A DNA stretch of 64,000 nucleotides from assembly GCA_031292485.1 (NCBI GenBank), contig JARLHA010000033.1, forward strand, positions 1-64,000, given 5' to 3'. Both the position numbers and the translations under genes were made by a program. Under the pieces are notes generated by a model, which was not told the origin of the DNA, made no database searches, and worked only from the letters and a program-made list of their open reading frames with translations. Position 1 is the first letter of the stretch. Each line of letters begins with the position of its first letter. This document shows, piece after piece, positions 62,756 to 64,000 of the stretch. The stretch comes from Mucilaginibacter sp. GTDB taxonomy: Bacteria; Bacteroidota; Bacteroidia; Sphingobacteriales; Sphingobacteriaceae.

Positions 62756-63463
62756 TTAGCAATCCCCATCCAACCCGCAGCTATCACCTTCGATGATCTC
62801 CAATTGTGGTTTGGGGTTTTCCTGCTGCCATTCGGTATAGGCTTTTTGCAGGGTTTGCTCAAACACGGGTACTGCCTGCGCGCCTGATACGCCGTATTTA
62901 TTGTTCATCACAAAAAAGGGTACGCCCTGTATGCCTAAATACTGCGCTTCGGCTATATCGCGCTTGACCTCATCGGCGAAGGCGTTGCTTTTAAGGGTCT
63001 GCAGTACTTCGTCAGCATCTAAGCCTATCGCGGAGCCTAATTCAACCAAAGTATCCAGGTCGTCGATGTTTTTGCCGTCGGTAAAGTAGGCTTTAAACAG
63101 CTGTTCTTCTGCTTCAATACCTTTGCCATGCTTTTTGGCGAGGTGACTGTAACTGTGTGCATTAAAGCTATTGGCGACAACAGACTTGTCAAAATTATAG
63201 GTCAAACCCACTTCGGCCGCCATTTGGGTAACGTGGTTGTTTAATTGTTTGGCATGATCGATGGAAAAACCTTTTACATCGGCCAGGTATTGGTCAATAC
63301 TGATAGCAGGATTGGTAACCATATTGGGGTTCAGCTGGAAGCTTTTCCATTCCACTTCAATATCCTTGCAGTGACCAAATCCCTCTAACGCCTGCTCAAA
63401 GCGCCTTTTGCCGATATAGCAAAAAGGGCACATCACATCCGACCATATTTCAACTTTCATCAT
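62756..63463 (-). CDS. DsbA family (FrnE-like) oxidoreductase
   Basis: A cytosolic thioredoxin-fold protein of 235 residues. It opens MMKVEIWSDVMCPFCYIGKR, with a C-P-F-C active site at residues 12-15, then an all-helical insert and AQYLGIQGVPFFVMNNKYGV with the cis-Pro loop. It lacks a signal peptide, as is usual for FrnE-like members, which act in oxidative-stress or polyketide chemistry. The first or second ATG may be used. Confidence 0.92.
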   Translation of the reverse strand: MMKVEIWSDVMCPFCYIGKRRFEQALEGFGHCKDIEVEWKSFQLNPNMVTNPAISIDQYLADVKGFSIDHAKQLNNHVTQMAAEVGLTYNFDKSVVANSFNAHSYSHLAKKHGKGIEAEEQLFKAYFTDGKNIDDLDTLVELGSAIGLDADEVLQTLKSNAFADEVKRDIAEAQYLGIQGVPFFVMNNKYGVSGAQAVPVFEQTLQKAYTEWQQENPKPQLEIIEGDSCGLDGDC

Positions 63464-63544
63464 ATTTATTTTTAGTAATACAAAGTTACTTTACAACTTC
63501 AGCATCGGCGTAATGCTAAAGTAAAAATATGTGTTGTAACGGGT

Positions 63545-63692
63545 TTTGATTGGGATGAGTTGTAGTACTTGTAATGAGTTGTAAGTGCTGTAAAGACCAT
63601 GGACCACAGCCGTTAGACCATAGCACATCCGTTTTTATCCCGGCTGGCTATGGACCATGGTCTATCGACTATCGACTATCGACTATCGACTT
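63545..63692. repeat. Stutter repeats: GAGTTGTA, CCATGGACC and TATCGACTA words
   Basis: GATGAGTTGTAGTACTTG words (63556-63588), then GACCATGGACCA (63595-63606) facing TATGGACCATGGTC (63648-63661), then four copies of TATCGACTA (63662-63690). Mixed families in a gene-free gap. Confidence 0.75.
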
Positions 63693-63748
63693 AAAAAGTG
63701 TCCGTCCGTTTTTAGGTGAAACAAAAAATAAACAAACGGACGCTTTTA
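63692..63748. repeat. 60-bp hairpin element, copy 2
   Basis: AAAAAGTGTCCGTCCGTTTTT arm (63693-63713) faces AAACAAACGGACGCTTTTA (63730-63748). Same element as 54857-54916. Confidence 0.7.
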
Positions 63749-63756
63749 TAGAATAC

Positions 63757-64000
63757 TCAAAAACAAAAATTCAGGTCGCTTTTCTTCATGCCATAAGGCT
63801 CGAAACCAAAGTCATTGAATTTGATGAAGCTTTTATCTCGGTAGTAAAGCAATACCTTGCCACTGTGATCAACGTTTACTGCTATTGAATCAACCGGGCC
63901 GAAGGTTTTATCCAGGTAACCTGCCGCGAAGGTGGCTATGCCATTCTTTATTTTGAAGGCATCGTCGTCGTTATAAACGGTATAATCCTTTACATCTGCC
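63757..64000 (-). CDS. C-terminal part of an unknown protein (cut by window edge)
   Basis: On the minus strand, 80 residues are visible before a stop at 63757-63759, including DVKDYTVYNDDDAFKIKNG, AGYLDKTFGPVDSIAVNVD and SGKVLLYYRDKSFIKFNDFG. The frame is open to the edge and codon use looks coding. A beta-rich repeat-like protein is suggested, but no family is recognised. Confidence 0.6.
   Translation of the reverse strand, partial: ADVKDYTVYNDDDAFKIKNGIATFAAGYLDKTFGPVDSIAVNVDHSGKVLLYYRDKSFIKFNDFGFEPYGMKKSDLNFCF

Noticed and set aside
1..64000. Prophage, integrase-borne island or conjugative element
   Set aside because: No integrase, structural, relaxase or secretion genes and no attachment-site duplication by the tRNA-Gln were seen.

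Overview
The window looks like a chromosome segment of a Bacteroidota bacterium of the Sphingobacteriaceae type (Mucilaginibacter/Pedobacter-like). This is inferred from three things: promoters of the TTTG-N19/20-TAnnTTTG form upstream of rpsL and rplC, an almost complete lack of Shine-Dalgarno sequences, and protein families typical of the phylum (outer-membrane beta-barrel with carboxypeptidase-like N-domain, DUF6934, DUF6340, DUF885, GxxExxY). No rRNA, CRISPR array, phage structural gene or replication origin was seen.

Layout. 1-9.4 kb: end of a GxxExxY gene, tRNA-Gln, prs, rplY, pth, an outer-membrane beta-barrel protein, an ArsC/YffB-like protein, an M1 peptidase and an exported protein. 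9.4-11.3 kb: an intact 1270-bp IS256-like element (27-bp inverted repeats, 8-bp target duplication) sits inside a DUF5615 toxin-like gene whose DUF433 partner survives. 11.4-15.7 kb: exported proteins and repeats. 15.7-19.5 kb: str operon rpsL-rpsG-fusA-rpsJ, closed by a terminator. 19.5-35.2 kb: a 15.8-kb accessory block splits rpsJ from rplC. It holds an EVE-like protein, a fungal-TYR1-like prephenate dehydrogenase, an Ntn-type acyltransferase/phospholipase, a c-type cytochrome, a Phd/YoeB pair, RecD-like and SNF2 helicases, a tandemly duplicated DUF6934 cassette, an orphan DUF433, and an AT-rich pair (possible DNA-glycosylase-like protein plus an agmatine-deiminase-family enzyme). 35.2-50.9 kb: the rest of S10-spc-alpha, rplC to rplQ, with secY, map, infA, rpmJ and rpoA. 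51-64 kb: an AT-rich KAP NTPase, dnaK, a nucleotidyltransferase, an M42 peptidase, a DUF6340 lipoprotein, a GNAT, an acyl-CoA carboxylase beta subunit, an MFS carrier, MazEF, an orphan antitoxin-like gene and a DsbA-family protein.

The genes build and run the translation apparatus (PRPP supply, peptidyl-tRNA recycling, ribosomal proteins, EF-G, RNA polymerase alpha, Sec translocon, methionine aminopeptidase, DnaK), around which small selfish or defensive modules have accumulated. The most distinctive non-coding signal is a class of intergenic elements in which a short word is stuttered several times and then repeated as its reverse complement. Many of these lie between co-transcribed ribosomal-protein genes. 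The best candidates for an undescribed system are the duplicated DUF6934/small-protein cassette and the glycosylase-like/agmatine-deiminase pair.
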